Shown here in pieces: positions 20,830-32,740 of a DNA stretch of 64,000 bases. Position numbers and translations under genes: made by a program. The stretch is taken from NCBI RefSeq assembly GCF_018294505.1, contig NC_057808.1, positions 228,715,780-228,779,779 on the forward strand. The letters run 5' to 3'. The notes below the pieces were generated by a model. It did not search any database. It saw only the letters and a program-made list of their open reading frames with translations, and was not told the origin of the DNA. Source of the DNA: Triticum aestivum. Its lineage: Eukaryota; Streptophyta; Magnoliopsida; Poales; Poaceae. Each line of letters opens with the position of its first letter. The first letter of the stretch is position 1.

Positions 20830-21243
20830 CTATAAGAATGGGATATGGATTATCTTTCGCCAAATTAACCAATTCACGAAGAAATCAGCCTTGAACTCAT
20901 CCTGGGCTGCCCCATACACGGCGACGAGGGTCCATGTGAAGTTGTCGGCCTTGTTGCGAATATGGAGTTTAACGTGAAACTCACCATCCGAACTAGCCAA
21001 AACATCCATAGTGCCTGAATTTACGCCAAGTAAAATGCCCCCAGAACGACCTCTAGGTGGTCGTGAAACCCAAGTAAAGTCCATCCCGCCTGAAAGACGG
21101 TTAAGTAGACTCACTGAGAAATCACGTCTTCCCGTTTCAGAGATAGCCAAAAAGTCTAAATTGTGTTCCCTATTACATTCCGCAATGAATAGATGTTTAG
21201 CCAAGTCACGAAGACCTCTGCTATTAAAAATCATTCCATTCAT
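20830..21243 (-). pseudogene. LINE A ORF2 endonuclease domain (truncated)
   Basis: This is an APE-like endonuclease N-terminus: IIFNSRGLRDLAKH (normally WN.RGL), then FLAISETGR with the catalytic Glu, SGGMDFTWVSRPPRGRSGGILLGVN, and the WTLVAVYG strand. A frame change follows; the other frame reads PILIGGDFNLL up to the LTR insertion point. It would nick target DNA for target-primed reverse transcription. The ATG overlaps the ORF1 stop as ATGA (21240-21243). Broken by insertion and a frameshift. Confidence 0.8.
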
Positions 21244-22322
21244 GAGGAAACAATGGGAGATTTAGAACACTTTGCCCTCTTATGGGTCTTACTATGTTTT
21301 TTCGAACGTGCGGTCTTTGATTTACGTCCAGATTTTGTAAGTTCAATCAATGAACTAAGCTCTGGTTCATCTAGACCCACGTCTGAAACCGCTCCTACTA
21401 AATGAGAGAGTAGCTGACCATCTAATGTGGCATGCAGCTCCTCCTCATTGGTATGAGAGGTATACGACTTGCTAGAAACACGTGGAGTAACTTTTAATCG
21501 GTCATATTCCAAATGTTTCAAAGCATTCGTCGAAATAGAAATATCCTTCTCGTTCTTTCCAAGACTAACACCCACATTATTTACCTTAGAAAATATGGCA
21601 GTATTGGAAAAGGCTAAAAAGGATTTGGGAGACGACGTAATACCTTGGTTGTCGAGGTTCTGCACTGCCTTACGCCGCATAGCCTTGGCCATGGAGTCCT
21701 CATCTGTGTCCATAGAACCATCGTCAGCAATCGTATGCCGACTACTCCGTCGTGTAGGTGTCATCCCCAGCGAAGGTCGTGGCGCCCGCTCTACTGCTAG
21801 TGGAGGGGGTGATGATGGAGTAGCAACCCCCTCCCCGACAGTCTCAACCGCAGGCTCGAGCGACGAGGTCGCTGTCTGAAGGGTGTCAGGGACCGCACCA
21901 GTCGTACCAGCGAAAGCGGTAGGGATGGACATGGCCTGCTCCACCAGGGACTGAAGGGTGTCCAACATCATAGACCCATCCGCCGTTGCAAACGTGACAG
22001 CAGGTGTTTGCATGGCTGGGACGGACAAGTCCGTCATCACCTGGGGCCTAAAATCAGCCACTAGTGTATGCATGTATGGCCGCACACCCGAGGATGGTCG
22101 TTTAGCACCATGCCCATCCTGTGCATGCATGCATGCTTGTACTCCCGAGGCCGGCCTTTGAGTTTCACGCCCAGCCAATGTATGCTTGCAAGGCTGTGAA
22201 GCCGGTCCTTCAGTGCCACACCCAGCCGGGGCTAGCTTGCTCAGCTCGTCCCGAGCAGCTGGAGGTTGTAGCTTCGAAGCCCCGTTCCGTCGCCCATCCG
22301 TGACGTCGCTGTCCTGCACCAT
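21240..22322 (-). CDS. LINE A ORF1, C-terminal segment
   Basis: This is an open frame of 360 codons leading straight into the endonuclease ORF. It is rich in Ser, Thr, Pro and Ala, with a nuclear-signal-like basic tail (KSGRKSKTARSKKHSKTHKR) just before the TGA. It has no known enzymatic motif. Position before ORF2 and the basic C-terminus suggest the variable tail of the RNA-binding ORF1 protein. The start given is the first ATG and is probably internal. Confidence 0.55.
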   Translation of the reverse strand: MVQDSDVTDGRRNGASKLQPPAARDELSKLAPAGCGTEGPASQPCKHTLAGRETQRPASGVQACMHAQDGHGAKRPSSGVRPYMHTLVADFRPQVMTDLSVPAMQTPAVTFATADGSMMLDTLQSLVEQAMSIPTAFAGTTGAVPDTLQTATSSLEPAVETVGEGVATPSSPPPLAVERAPRPSLGMTPTRRSSRHTIADDGSMDTDEDSMAKAMRRKAVQNLDNQGITSSPKSFLAFSNTAIFSKVNNVGVSLGKNEKDISISTNALKHLEYDRLKVTPRVSSKSYTSHTNEEELHATLDGQLLSHLVGAVSDVGLDEPELSSLIELTKSGRKSKTARSKKHSKTHKRAKCSKSPIVSS

Positions 22323-22561
22323 GATGGAAGCAACCAGCTGCGTCGCTACTGTCAGTGTTGGGACGACAGTTGCAATGCCACCTTACCCGTTGGCTGCCGG
22401 TGCACCAATGAAGAGTCCGGGTGCCCCCCCCCCCCCGAGCCATCAGTGGCATGCACGGACTTGAGAACCACGGGATGCGACACTGCCAAATGAGTTGGCG
22501 ACGCCGGCTGTGGTCCAGGCACGCCCTGCGGCAGGGAACATGATGATGACACCTGCCGGTG

Positions 22562-23168
22562 TCACCGCGGGGATCCACCTCCTAGTGCATCACCAAGACC
22601 AAGGCTCACGAGTTCCCGTTGTTGCACCTGAGGCACCTGATTGACATTCGCTGGAGCAGAACTAGAGGATGAATGAATGGATGGGTTGCCAGTGTGCTCC
22701 GAGGTGTCCATATGGTCGTCCTTCTCCTTTGCACCACTATTATCACCCGCATCATCATGCTTGCGTCTCCAAATGAACGGAACAAAGTCAGGATCCAGAC
22801 TGTATCCCTCTGGCTCCCTCCTGAACGTGAATGCATAGCCCTTGAGCTTGACCACCACATCCGTCGCGACAAAAGTGCCAGCATCATCCTTGTCCTTTGC
22901 CAAAATCTGCGTGTTGGTCATAGCGACGAGAATACGGACAACCACGGCGTCGGAGAGTAAAAAGATCCACATCCAACGTCTTACCCATAAGAGTACCAAT
23001 GGCCCATAATCCCAAAAAATGGCGAACCGTATGAGGAACGCCCTCGACATGAAGCCAAATCTGCTGAAGTTCGATCTTATGTGGAACCTTCTGTGATCTC
23101 CATGCGGTAATAGTCATCTGGGCATTAGCTGATGGCACATTCATCTGGATTCCATCCACCCTGTCCAA
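22562..23168 (-). pseudogene. LINE A ORF1, middle segment (two frames)
   Basis: Two overlapping frames (22884-23168 and 22562-23050) encode one protein region. It contains IELQQIWLHVEGVPHTVRHF and GLWAIGTLMGKTLDVDL, which resembles the plant ORF1 region following DUF4283, then VVVKLKGYAFTFRREPEGYSLDPDFVPFIWRRK. A frameshift lies near 22930-22980. The stretch 23169-23441 between this and the CCHC segment is also ORF1-like but has stops in every frame. Confidence 0.55.
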
Positions 23169-23441
23169 ATCCTCAAAAGACGGAAAGCTAACAAGGTAAG
23201 CATCGGACCCATGCTGAATAGCCTCCCACTTCTATTTATCATGGACCGGACATCTCCTGGCTATCTGGCTGTCAACGACGCTAGCCGGTACCATCATGCC
23301 AGTAACCTGAACACGTGCTATTGGTGTCTGTGTCGGCGCCAAGTGCTCTTTCACCACGCAATCTGGTAACTGTACAAAGTAAGTCTCCACAGCACCAATT
23401 CCAGAGACTGAAGCGTTGGGCTTAGCGAGTTTAAGAACCGG

Positions 23442-24209
23442 TCACTGCAACGTTGGATGAGCTATATTGTCACAAATATAACAGTAATGTTGCACGGTGC
23501 AATCTTTCACTGCATGCGTATCAACCGCGCACTTCCAGCATCGAACCCCCTTCTTAGCCTTGGTCTTGGGCACTGAAACAACCTGCACATCAGACCCTGG
23601 AGCCGTCAAAGGCGAGGCATCGACATGCGTAGGCATCATTGGTTGAGGTTGCACAACCTGCTGATAATGTCCTTGCTGATACGTCTGAATGAGCTGTTGT
23701 GTGGGTTGTTGCAGAAAGTGTTGCTGAACCGGCACTTGCTGTGGAGTAGTATGAACACCATGCCGCAAAGCTCCACCAGCGAACTGTTGATGTTGCGGCT
23801 TCTTCTTCTTTTTACGTTTCTGAACCGGTTGTGCCACAACCCCCCTGGATGGAACCGCGGAGGGGTGGACACCCCGGTTGGTGGAACCCCATACATGGGA
23901 GGTTGTCCTCCGGCGGCGGCCATACCGTACGGCGAGATGAATTGCCCACCATGGCCATAACCAAAGGGTTGCTGCTGTGGAAGACCGTAGTTGTATACCG
24001 GCACCAGTCCCCGCTGCTGATGCGTTGGACGGAGTATCCCGACGCCGAAGCCAGAGGATGCGAAGGAGCAGGGGTCGCCCCTGCGACCGGAGGGGCGCAA
24101 GGGCTTGGCCCTCCCGTGGCTGCAGCGCCATGAGCTGTCGGAGGAACGCCGGCCATGGGGTGTGGAAACGTCGCCGCGACTGCCACGTAGGAGCGGGCAA
24201 CCCCGGCAA
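23442..24209 (-). pseudogene. LINE A ORF1 with CCHC zinc knuckle
   Basis: The frame contains a Lys-rich patch (KRKKKKKPQHQQ), Gln-rich sequence (QQVPVQQHFLQQPTQQL), then the knuckle CWKCAVDTHAVKDC followed by CYICDNIAH, a partial second knuckle. Such knuckles bind the element RNA. The stop follows at 23442; the protein is broken relative to its neighbours. Confidence 0.65.
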
Positions 24210-24366
24210 AGGGAGATCGTGCCGGAGTTGTAGACGGCGTCCGCGAGGCGTGCAGACGCTGGGCGGCGATCAGGTGTTGTGTTGTAGCATACGAGGACGG
24301 TGGCGAATTGATCGATGGAATCGCTGCGATCACGGTCTGCTGTTTAGGAAAACCTGCCCAGATCGA

Positions 24367-25140
24367 TCACATCCGCGTCTTGAGAAAGGCCCACAAAAAC
24401 ATAGATTGGTCCGTCTCCATATTTGCATGCATGGGCCCAAAGCCTGAGGTCGCAGGATTTTGAACTCCCCGTGATCTCGCCACTGAAACCTCCCGACCGA
24501 GGTCAGATCCCGGCGAGGCAACCGTCGCCGGCGGCCGTTGACGACCAGCTGAGGAAGGGCTCTGCCTAGCCGTATCAAAGAACTGCCCCAGCACCGGTGG
24601 GGGCATCACCCGGCGCGGCGGCAGGGGTCCGCGCCAAGCCCCCATGCGCGGCGGCCTGGCCACCGTCAATCCGGCCGGTGACGACAGCGGCTTGCCCCCG
24701 GAAGGTTCCGCGGTCACCGACACCGGTGGCGACTCCGAACCAATGGGCTCAGAGCTCTCTGAAACGGCAGTCCCCGCCAGCTCCTTGCAAGATCCATCGG
24801 GATTCAGAGACTCCGCGGGTGATGCCGGCGATCGGTGCTCCCAGAAACGGGATGCTGGCGTCAGGAAGCCCACATCATTCCAGAACTCCTGGACTATTTT
24901 GGCCTTCGTCTTCTTCCTCCGGCGATCCACCGTGCTCCACTCTCCGCCTCCGACATCATCCCCAAGCACCTCTAGTGCTAGCTGCACGCCGACAGCCGGC
25001 GCATCCTCCTCGTCGGAGGACCTAGATTCCGATCCCAGGCATGAGAACCTCGAACCAGATGATCCGGCCGCCGTCGGCGACTTGGCCGGTCCGGCAGAGG
25101 CCGGCAAGGGCGCCAGGGTCAGCCGCCTGCCCCGGTACAT
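24367..25140 (-). CDS. LINE A ORF1, N-terminal segment
   Basis: The ATG at 25138-25140 begins MYRGRRLTLAPLPASAGP. This Pro/Ser/Ala-rich, acidic segment contains WSTVDRRRKKTKAKIVQEFW and ends at 24367. The ATG is preferred over the upstream one at 25293, which lies in copia LTR sequence. It has no identified domain; ORF1 identity rests on position and orientation. Confidence 0.5.
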   Translation of the reverse strand: MYRGRRLTLAPLPASAGPAKSPTAAGSSGSRFSCLGSESRSSDEEDAPAVGVQLALEVLGDDVGGGEWSTVDRRRKKTKAKIVQEFWNDVGFLTPASRFWEHRSPASPAESLNPDGSCKELAGTAVSESSEPIGSESPPVSVTAEPSGGKPLSSPAGLTVARPPRMGAWRGPLPPRRVMPPPVLGQFFDTARQSPSSAGRQRPPATVASPGSDLGREVSVARSRGVQNPATSGFGPMHANMETDQSMFLWAFLKTRM

Positions 25141-25190
25141 GCCTTTCAAATTGTTGGTTCGTGTGAGAAGTAAAACATGTCGGAGATGAA

Positions 25191-25995
25191 ATTGAGTTGT
25201 TTGGTATTCGGATATAAAAAGTGTTTGGACGATGGTATATAGGATGATGGTATTCGGACATCGGAAGTGTTTGGGAGTGTATCGGGTAGTCATCAGAATA
25301 CCGGAGGGGGTACTGAACGCCCCCGGGAGGGTAATGGGCCTATTGGGCCATTAGAGGCATACCAGCCCACAAGGGGATGTCGCACCCCCTATGGCAGTCG
25401 GCCAAGTGGGAGAAAGGAAAGGGGGGATTCAGCCTCCCCCTTCCTTCCCTCTCCCCCCTTTCCTTTCCGCCTCCGACAAATATGGTAAGGGGCGCCACTT
25501 AGGAAGGACCCCTAGTAGGATTCGGCCTACTTGGGGGCGCCTCCTGGCTGCTCCCTCCTCCCCCACCTATATATATGTGGGAGAGGGGCGACACACATAA
25601 CCACGACAATTGATTAGCCGTGTGCGGCGCCCCCCTCCACCGTTTTCACCCTCGGTCATATTTTCGTAGTGCTTAGGCGAAGCCCTACGGAGACAGTTTC
25701 ACCAACACCATCACCACGCCGTCGTGCTGCCGGAACTCATCCACTACTTCACCGTCTTGCTGGATCAAGAAGGCGAGGACGTCACCGAGCTGAACACAGA
25801 GGTGTCGTACGTTCGGTACTCGATCGGTTGGACCACGAAGAAGTTCAACTACATAATCCGCGTTACTAAACGCTTCCGCTTATGGTCTACGAGGGTACGT
25901 AGACACACTCTCCCCTCTCGTTGATATGCATCTCCATGGATAGATCTTGCGTGTGCATAGAATTTTTTTTGTTTTCCATGCAACGTTTCCCAACA
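25191..25995 (+). repeat. Copia 2 5' LTR, 3' portion only
   Basis: It is collinear with 45271-45980 from CGGAAGTGTTTGGGAGTG (25262) onwards. It contains a CTATATATATG TATA box (25567-25577) and ends TTTCCCAACA at 25995. The left boundary is uncertain by about 40 bp. Confidence 0.85.
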
Positions 25996-25996
25996 G

Positions 25997-26012
25997 TGGC
26001 ATCCGAGCCAGG
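25997..26012 (+). other. Primer-binding site of copia 2
   Basis: TGGCATCCGAGCCAGG directly follows the LTR. It resembles the initiator-Met complement TGGTATCAGAGC with changes. Copia 3 shares the TCCGAGCCAGG part. Confidence 0.65.
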
Positions 26013-27230
26013 TTTGTGCATAGATGATATGCACGAGTAGAACACAAAGAGTTGTGGGCGGTGATAGTCATAGTGCTTACCATCAACGTCTTATTTTTAT
26101 TCGGCGGTATTGTGGGATGAAGCGGCCCGGACCAACCTTACATGTCCACGCACATGAGACCGGTTCCACCAACTGACACACAACCTGTTTTGCATAAAAG
26201 GTGGCTGGCGGGTGTCTGTTTCTCCTACTTTAGTTGAATCAAATTTGACTACGGCCGGTCCTTGAAAAAGGTTAAAACAACAAACTTGATGAATCACCGT
26301 TGTGGTTTTTGCGTAGGTAAGAACGGTTCTTGCTAGAAGCCCATAGCAGCCACAAAAAACTTGCAACAACAAAGTAGAGGACGACTAACTTGTTTTTGCA
26401 GGGCATGTTGTGATGTGATATGGTCAAGACGTGATGTGATATATGTTGATGTATGAGATGATCATGTTTTGTAATATCGACAGCCGGTTGGAGCCTTAGG
26501 GTTGTGTCTTTATTGTATGAAATGCAAGTGCAATGTAATTGTTGTACTTTATCGCTATGCGTTAGCAATAGTTGTAGAAGCAATAGTTGGCGAGACGACC
26601 CCGGCGCAACGATGGAGATCAAGGTGTCGAGCCGGTGATGATGGAGATCATGACAACGCTTTGGAGATGGAGATCAAAAGCACAAGATGACGATGGCCAT
26701 ATCATGTCACATATTTTGATTGCATGTGATGTTAATCATTTACGCATCTTATTTTGCTTAGAACGGTGGTAGCATTATAAGATCATCCCTTCATTAAATT
26801 TCAAGATAAAAGTGTTCTCCCCGAGTATGCACCATTGCCAAAGTTCGTCATTTCAAAACACCTCGTGATGATCGTGTGTGATAGACTCTACTACTTCACA
26901 TACAACAGGTGTAAGACAGTTTTGCACATGCAGAATACTTGGGTTAAACTTGACGAGCCTAGCATGTACAGACATGGTCTCGGAATACTGGAGACCGAAA
27001 GGTCGAACGTGAGCGTATAGTAGATATGATCAACATAGAGATGTTCACCACTGAAAACTACCCCATCTCACGTGATGATCGGACATGGGTTAGTTCATTT
27101 GGATCATGTATCACTTAGATAACTTGAGGGATGTTTATTTAAGTGGGAGTTCATTAGTAATTTGATTAATTGAGCATAAAGTTATCATGAACTTAGTCTT
27201 GATAGTTTTGCATATCTATGTTGTAGATCA
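26013..27230 (+). other. Copia 2 untranslated leader
   Basis: This 1.2-kb non-coding leader lies between the PBS and gag and is collinear with the copia 3 leader (60377-61380 and 52536-52733). It has only short random frames. It should hold packaging and dimerisation signals, but none is recognisable by eye. Confidence 0.75.
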
Positions 27231-28159
27231 ATGGACCGAGCTACCATTCCCCTGAATTTTAATGCATTCCTAGAGAAAGCTAAGTTGAAAGATGATGGTA
27301 GTAACTACACCTCATTGCTGCACAGAAGAATTATGTCCTTGATGGAACGCTAGGTGACACCTACTGAGGAGCTACTGCAGATGTTATGAATGTCTGACAG
27401 GCTCAATCTGATGACTACTCGATAGTTTAGTGTGCCATGCTTTACGGCTTAGAACCGGGGCTTCAAAGACGTTTCAAACGTCATGGAGCATATGAGATGT
27501 TCCAAGAGTTGAAGTTAATATTTCAAGCAAATGCCCGGGTTGAGAGATATGAAGTCTCCAACAAGTTCTATAGCTGTAAGATGGAGGAGAATAGTTCTGT
27601 CAATGAACACATACTCAAAAAGCCTGGGTATCATAACCACTTGACTCAGCTGGGAGTTGATCTTCCAATTGATAGTGTTATTGATAGAGTTCTTCAATCA
27701 CTGCCACCAAGCTACAAAGGTTTCATGATGAACTATAATATGCAAGGGATGAATAAAAAAATTCATGAGCTCTTCGCAATGCTTAAGGCCACGGAGGTAG
27801 AAATCAAGAAGGAGCATCCAGTGTTGATGGTTAACAAGACCACTCGTTTCAAGAAAAAGGGCAAGGGAAAGAAAGGGAACTTTAAGAAGAATGGCAAGCA
27901 AGTTGCCACTCCCGGGAAGAAGCCCAAAGCTGGACCCAAGCCTGAAACTGAGTGCTTCCACTGCAAAGGGAATGGTTACTGGAAGCGGAACTGCCCCAAA
28001 TACTTGGCGGATAACAAGGATGGCAAAGTGAACAAAGGTACATTTGATATACATGTTATTTATGTGTACCTTACTAAAGCTTTTAGTAGCGCCTGGGTAT
28101 TTGATACTGGTTCCGTTGCTCATATTTGTAACTCGAAAAAGGAGCTGTGGAATAAATGA
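27231..28159 (+). pseudogene. gag-pro: Copia 2 gag and protease
   Basis: It starts at ATG 27231 (MDRATIPLNFNAFLEKAKLK). A 28-base deletion near 27307, compared with copia 3, and stops before 27437 break the N-terminus. From 27437 the frame is open: a gag helix region, a Lys-rich stretch, a knuckle CFHCKGNGYWKRNC in which the His is replaced by Tyr, and the protease motif AWVFDTGSVAHICNS. It ends at 28159. It is clearly homologous to copia 3 (51439-52239), where the His is present. Confidence 0.85.
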
Positions 28160-29420
28160 TGATTGGCTAAGGACGAGGTGACGATGCGCGTCGGGAATGG
28201 TTCCAAGGTCGATATGATCGTCGTCGGCACGCTACCTCTACTTATACCTTTGGGATTAGTTTTAGACCTCAATAATTGTTATTTGGTGCCCGCGTTGAGA
28301 ATGAACATTATATCTAGAGCTTGTTTATTATGAGAAGGTTATTCATTTAAATCGGAGAATAATGGTTGTTCTATTTATATGAGTAATATCTTTTATGGTC
28401 ATGCACCCTTGATGAATGGTCTATTCTTGTTGAATCTCGATCATAGTGTTACACATATTCATAATATTGATGCCAAAAGATGCAAAGTTGAATGATAGTG
28501 CAACATACTTGTGGCACTGCCGTTCAGGTCATATTGGTGTAAATCGCGTGAAGAAACTCCATACAGATGGACTTTTGGAATCACTTGATTATGAATCATT
28601 TGATGCTTGTGAACCATGCCTCATGAGCAAAATGACTAAAACTCCATTCTCCAGAACAATGGAGTGAGCTAATGACTTATTGGAAATAATACATACCGAT
28701 GTATGCGGTCCGATGAGTGTTGAATTACGCGGCGGGTATCGTTATTTTCTGACCTTCACAGATGAATTGAGTAGGTACGGGTATATCTACTTGATGAAAC
28801 ACAAGTCTGAAACATTTAAAAAACAATTTCAGAGTGAAGTGGAGAATCATCGTAACAAGAAAATAAAGTTTCTATGATCTGATCGTGGAGGTGAATATTT
28901 GAGTGATGAGTTTGGCCTTTATTTAAAGCAATGTAGAATTGTTTCACCACTCAATCCACCTGGAACACCACAGCGTAACGGTGTGTCCGAACGTCGTAAC
29001 CATACTTTATTAGATATGGTGCAATCTATGATGTCTCGTACGGATTTACCACTATTGTTTTGGGGTTATGCATTAAAGACAGCTGCATTCACGTTAAATA
29101 GGGCACCGTCAAAATCCATTGAGACGAAACCATATGAACTGTGGTTTGGCAAGACACCAAAGATGTCGTTTCTTAAAGTTTGGGGTTGCGACACTTATGT
29201 CAAAAGGCTTCAGCCTGATAAGCTCAAACCCAAATCGGAGAAGTGCGTCTTCATAGGATACCCTAAGGAAACAATTGGGTACACCTTCTACCACAAATCC
29301 AAAGGCAAGATCTTTATTGCCAAGAATGGAAACTTTCTAGAGAAGGAGTTTCTCTCAAAAGAAGTGAGTGGGAGGAAAGTAGAACTTAATGAGGTAATTG
29401 TACCTTCTCTCAAATTGTAA
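28160..29420 (+). pseudogene. pol: Copia 2 pre-integrase and integrase
   Basis: 28160-28445 is degraded pol. From 28446 the pre-integrase zinc region appears (LWHCRSGHIGVNRVKKLH ... CEPCLMSKM), then a TGA at 28665. The integrase core has Asp in IIHTDVCGP, Asp in SDRGGEYLSDEF and Glu in NGVSERRNHTLLD, the D,D,E triad. A TGA at 28875-28877 stands directly before SDRGGEY, where copia 3 encodes Arg (RSDRGGEY), consistent with a CGA to TGA change. The C-terminal part WGCDTYVKRLQ ends in TAA at 29418-29420. Confidence 0.88.
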
Positions 29421-29447
29421 AGTACCACATCAGAGAAAACCGTTCCC

Positions 29448-31173
29448 GTGATGCCTACACCAACTAGAGAGGAAGCAAATAATAATGATCATTCAACTTC
29501 AGATCAAGTTGCTACTGAATCTCGTAGGTCAACCACAGCACGATCCGCACTAGAGTGGTATGGTAATCCTGTCCTAGAAGTCATGTTATTAGACCAAGAC
29601 AAACCTACGAACTATGAAGAAGCTATGATGAGCCCAGATTTCGACAGATGGCTTGATGCCATGAAATCTGAGATAGGATCCATGTATGAGAATAAAGTGT
29701 GGACTTTGGTGCACTTGCCCGTTGATCGGTAAGCCATAGAAAATAAATGGATCTTCAAGATAAGACCGACGTTGATGGTAATGTTAGTGTCTACAAATCT
29801 TGACTTGTTGCGAAAGGGTTTTGACAAGTTCAAGGAGTTGACTATGATGAGACTTTCTCACCCATAGGGATGCTTAAGTCTGTCCGAATCATGTTAGCAA
29901 TTGCCGCATTTTATGATTATGAAATCTGGCAAATGAATGTCAAAACTGTATTCTTTAGTGGATTTCTTAAAGAAGAGTTGTATATGATGCAACCAGAAGG
30001 TTTTGTCGATCCTAAAGGTGCTAACAAAGTGTGCAAGCTCCAGCGATCCATCTATGGACTGGTGCAAGCATCTCGGAGTTGGAATATACGCTTTGATGAG
30101 GTGATCAAAGCATATGGTTTTATACAGACTTATGGTGAAGCTTGTATTTACAACAAAGTGAGTGAGAGCTCTGTAGCATTTCTGATATTATATGTGGACG
30201 ACATATTGTTGATCGGAAATGATATAGAATTTCTGGATAGCATAAAAGGATACTTGAATAAGAATTTTTTAATGAAAGACTTCGGTGAAGTTGCTTATAT
30301 ATCGGGCATCAAAATCTATAGGGATAGATCGAGACGCTCAATAGGACTTCCACAAAGCACATACCTTGATAAAGTTTTGAAGAAGTTCAAAATGGATCAA
30401 TCAAAGAAAGGGTTCTTGCATGTGTTACAAGGTGTGAAATTGAGTCAGACTCAAAGCCCGACCACTTCAGAAGATAGAGAGAAAATGAAAGTCATTCCCT
30501 ATGCCTCAGCCTAGGTTCTATCATGTATTCTATGCTGTGTTCCAGACCTGATGTGTGCCTTTCCATAAGTTTGGCACGGAGGTACCAAAGTAATCCAGGA
30601 GTGGATCACTGGACAGCGGTCAAGAACATCCTAAAGTATCTGAAAAGGACAAAGGATATGTTTCTCGTTTATGGAGGTGAAGAAGAGCTCGTCGTAAATG
30701 GTTACGTCGATGCTAGATTCATCACTGATATGGATGACTCTAAGTCACAGACCCGATACGAGTTTATATTAAATGGTGGAGCTGTCAGTTGGTGCAGTTC
30801 CAAGCAGAGCGTCATGGCGGGATCTACGTGTGAAGCGGAGTACATAGCTGCTTCAGAAGTAGCGCATGAAGGAGTCTGGATGAAGGAGTTCATATCTGAT
30901 CTGGGTGTAATACCCATTGCGTCGAGTCCAATGAAAATCTTTTGTGACAACACTGGAGCAATTGCCTTGGCGAAGGAATCCAGGTTTCACAAGAGAACCA
31001 AACACATCAAGAGACGCTTCAACTCCATTCGTGAAAAGGTCAAGGATGGAGACACAGATATTTGCAAAATAAATATAGATCTGAATGTGGCAAACCCATT
31101 GACTCAGCCTCTTCCGCGAGCAAAACATGATCAGCACCAAGACTCCATGGGTGTTAGTTTCATTACAATGTAA
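29448..31173 (+). pseudogene. pol: Copia 2 reverse transcriptase and RNase H
   Basis: Three open pieces occur in order. 29448-29732 is the RT entry (PTNYEEAMMSPDFDRWLDAM). 29870-30514 is RT with NVKTVFFSGFLKEELYM, GLVQASRSWNIRFD and FLILYVDDILLIGND. 30523-31173 is RNase H with GSTCEAEYIAASEV, FCDNTGAIALAKE and the SIREKVKDGD end. Breaks lie between 29733 and 29869 and at about 30512, where one base is lost before GGTTCTATC relative to copia 1. It stops at 31171-31173. It is close to copia 1 and copia 3 throughout. Confidence 0.88.
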
Positions 31174-31191
31174 TCTAGATTATTGACTCTA

Positions 31192-31206
31192 GTGCAAGTG
31201 GGAGAC
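31192..31206 (+). other. Polypurine tract of copia 2
   Basis: GTGCAAGTGGGAGAC directly precedes the LTR start TGAAG at 31207. It is identical to the copia 1 tract. Confidence 0.85.
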
Positions 31207-32197
31207 TGAAGAAAATATGCCCTAGAGGCAATAATAATGTTGTTATTTTATATTTCCTTATTCATGATAAAGGTTTATTATTCATGGTAGAATTTTATTG
31301 ATCGGAAACTTAAATACATGTGTGAATACACAAACAAATACCGTGTCCCTAGTAAGCCTCAACTAGACTAGCTCGTTGATCAAAGATGGTCAAGGTTTCC
31401 TAACCATAGACATGTGTTGTCATTTGATAATGGGATCACATCATTAGGAGAATGATGTGATTGAAAAGACCCATCCGTTAGCTTAGCATATTGATCGTTC
31501 TGTTTATTGCTATTGCTTTCTTAATGTCAAATAAATATTCCTTCGACTATGAGATTATGCAAATCCCGGATACCGGAGGATACCTTCTATGCTATCAAAC
31601 GTCACAACATAACTGGGTGATCATAAAGATGCTCTACAGGTATCTCCAAAGGTGTTTGTTGAGTTGGCATAGATCGAGATTAGGATTTGTCACTCCGAGT
31701 ATCGGAGAGGTATCTCTGGGCCCTCTCGGTAATGCACATCATAAGAAGCCTTGCAAGCAAAGTGAATAATGAGTTAGTTGCAAGATGGTGTATTACGGAA
31801 CGAGTAAAGAGACTTGCCGGTAACGAGATTGATCTAGGTATGAAGATACCGACGATCGAATCTCGGGTAAGTAACATACCGATGGACAAAGGGAATTACG
31901 TATGTTGTCATAAGGTTCGGCCAATAAAGATCTTCGTAGAATATGTAGGAGCCAATATGGGCATCCAGGTTCCGCTATTGGTTATTGACCGGAGAGGTGT
32001 CTCAGTCATGTCTACATGGTTCTCGAACCCATAGGGTCCGCACGCTTAACGTTTGTTGATGATATAATGTTAAATGAGTTATATGATTTGGTGACCGAAT
32101 GTTGTTCGGAGTCCCGGATGAGATCAAGGACATGACACGGAGCTCCGGAATGGTCCAAAGGTAAAGATTGATATATAGGACGATGGAATTCAGACAC
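31207..32197 (+). repeat. Copia 2 3' LTR, part 1
   Basis: It begins TGAAGAAAATATGCCCTAGA and matches the copia 1 LTR. It breaks after ATTCAGACAC at 32197 where gypsy C begins. The continuation is at about 45271. The combined length is about 1.70 kb. Confidence 0.9.
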
Positions 32198-32740
32198 TGT
32201 CGTGGTTTTGTCATGACAGATGTCCTAGTGAAAGGACTTAGTCGTGGAGCCATCGCGATGGGTTAGCTTAAAGGGGTTAAAGCGGGACAAAGGACATAAG
32301 GAGTTTATACTGGTTCGCCCCCTTGCGGTGAAGGTGAAGGCCTAATCCAGTTGATGTGGAATTGCTAGGGTTTCGATGACCAGGGAGCGAATCCGCTATG
32401 CCTGGCTCTCGAGTTGTTGTTTGTTGTCCCTAAACCGCCGCCGGGTCATCCCTTTATATACACAGGTTGACGCCCGGCGGTTTACAGAATCCCCAGGCCG
32501 ACTCATCAACGTGTCCGGCTCGGTTTCTACCCTTTCTTATCTTACAATACAAGTTACATATCATATGGCGGTTTATGTCTACAGGCCCTAATCCGCCTTT
32601 GGGCCCTGGGCCTCCGTGTTAGATTTCCTCCGTAAAGCGCCATACTCCTTGTCTTCATGGGCTTCAAATATAAATAACTCATTATGGGTATAACCCGGCC
32701 CCTCCTGGCCGGTTTATACTTAGTAGTAATATACCCAACA
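32198..32740 (-). repeat. 3' LTR of gypsy C
   Basis: It is bounded on the plus strand by TGTCGTGG and ACCCAACA, so on the minus strand it reads TGTTGGGT...CCACGACA. TATATAAA on the minus strand at 32453-32460 is the likely promoter. The left flank GACAC (32193-32197) is the target sequence. Confidence 0.85.

Larger units (their letters stand above)
20799..25190 (-). mobile_element. LINE A (L1-type non-LTR element), 5' part
   Basis: The element reads leftwards: 5' leader (about 25190-25141), ORF1 with a CCHC knuckle, and ORF2 starting with an AP-type endonuclease. The LTR ending at 20798 interrupts it just past the GGDFN motif of the endonuclease. The RT half must lie left of the nested elements, outside the window. 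ORF1 has several frame breaks. The right boundary with the copia 2 LTR is approximate (25150-25225). Confidence 0.8.

Noticed and set aside
23812..24447. Overlapping open frames on both strands in LINE A ORF1
   Set aside because: Only the minus-strand frame that carries the knuckle and fits element orientation is supported; the rest are shadows in GC-rich sequence.
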